NCBI RefSeq assembly: GCF_958405895.1
Contig: NZ_CATZAR010000016.1
Length of the DNA: 64,000 bases
Source: Ralstonia thomasii
GTDB taxonomy: Bacteria > Pseudomonadota > Gammaproteobacteria > Burkholderiales > Burkholderiaceae
Direction: 5' to 3' (one strand)
Shown: in pieces, positions 63,897-64,000 of the stretch
Numbering within the stretch: position 1 is the first letter of the stretch
How the letters are laid out: every line of letters begins with the position of its first letter
Position numbers and translations under genes: made by a program
The notes under the pieces: model-generated
Seen by the model: only the letters and a program-made list of their open reading frames with translations
What the model was told of the DNA's origin: nothing
The model's database searches: none

Positions 63897-64000
63897 GTGT
63901 GGAGTGACCCCTTGGGGCTGGACAGGGCGGCAGTTAGAAACTAAGCCGCCTGCAGGGTGAGTTGGGACTCGAACTGGTTGGGCGAAACGTAGCCGAGCGC
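63897..64000 (-). mobile_element. IS3-family insertion sequence, right end (partial)
   Basis: From about 63897 the sequence TGTGGAGTGACCCC and GGGGCTGGACA has the look of an IS3-family terminal repeat. It is followed inward by the end of a transposase frame. The exact terminal base (63896-63901) is uncertain because the other end lies outside the window. It abuts the Tle3-like remnant. Confidence 0.7.
63941..64000 (-). CDS. IS3-family transposase orfB, C-terminal end (partial)
   Basis: The last 19 codons, reading from the window edge, encode ALGYVSPNQFESQLTLQAA and stop (TAG, 63941-63943). The ALGYVSPNQFE pattern is typical of the rve/IS3 orfB C-terminus. The rest of the gene lies beyond the window. 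Confidence 0.78.
   Translation of the reverse strand, partial: ALGYVSPNQFESQLTLQAA

Overview
The window is about 64 kb of high-GC, gene-dense chromosome from a betaproteobacterium of the Burkholderiaceae, most likely the genus Ralstonia. The evidence is the gene content and order: secG, tRNA-Leu, nuoA-N and DUF2818 in one run; rpsO-pnp; ilvI-ilvH-ilvC-psd-pssA-leuA; and an ECF sigma factor followed by DUF3619 and DUF3106 genes. It is mostly core chromosome. Only the last 2 kb is clearly accessory, with a type VI secretion lipase-adapter gene and an IS3-family end.

Layout. 1-2.3 kb: urea ABC transporter genes urtB (cut by the window edge) and urtA behind a sigma-54 type promoter. 2.5-6.5 kb: an acyl-CoA oxidation cluster with two MaoC hydratases, two acyl-CoA dehydrogenases and a DUF1178 gene, with a striking inverted repeat upstream. 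6.6-22.4 kb: a NUDIX hydrolase, DUF2818 and the complete 14-gene complex I operon. 22.5-30.4 kb: tRNA-Leu(GAG), secG, tpiA, a quinone oxidoreductase, a HAD phosphatase, pnp, rpsO and an orphan periplasmic binding protein. 30.4-38.1 kb: a small envelope protein, then branched-chain amino-acid synthesis (leuA, ilvC, ilvH, ilvI) interleaved with phosphatidylethanolamine synthesis (pssA, psd). leuA has an unannotated leader peptide and attenuator. 38.4-41 kb: an ECF sigma operon. 41-44.8 kb: a hydrolase, then a PlcP-like metallophosphoesterase, an Agt-like glycosyltransferase and diacylglycerol kinase behind a PHO-box-like repeat array. 44.9-50.5 kb: TetR, LOG, LysE, DUF924, truncated haemoglobin and a large FtsX-type permease. 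50.5-52.6 kb: a ModE-like regulator and a tungstate-binding TupA protein. 52.7-61.2 kb: a LysR regulator and a purine catabolic operon (xdhA, xdhB, xdhC, adenine deaminase, guanine deaminase). 61.2-62 kb: a yybP-ykoY manganese riboswitch and its Mn exporter. 62-64 kb: a Tla3-like adapter, the tail of a putative Tle3-like lipase, and the end of an IS3-family element.

How the genes work together. The clearest physiological modules are nitrogen acquisition (urt; purine deamination feeding xanthine dehydrogenase), respiration (nuo), translation and RNA decay (rpsO-pnp), and branched-chain amino-acid synthesis under attenuation. The most interesting one is a predicted phosphate-starvation lipid-remodelling operon. 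PlcP would cut phospholipids to diacylglycerol, Agt would glycosylate it, and DgkA would recycle the rest. Four 11-bp-spaced copies of a GTCAT-like element sit just upstream, as expected for PhoB control. PlcP homologues are routinely annotated as LpxH, so this system is easily missed.
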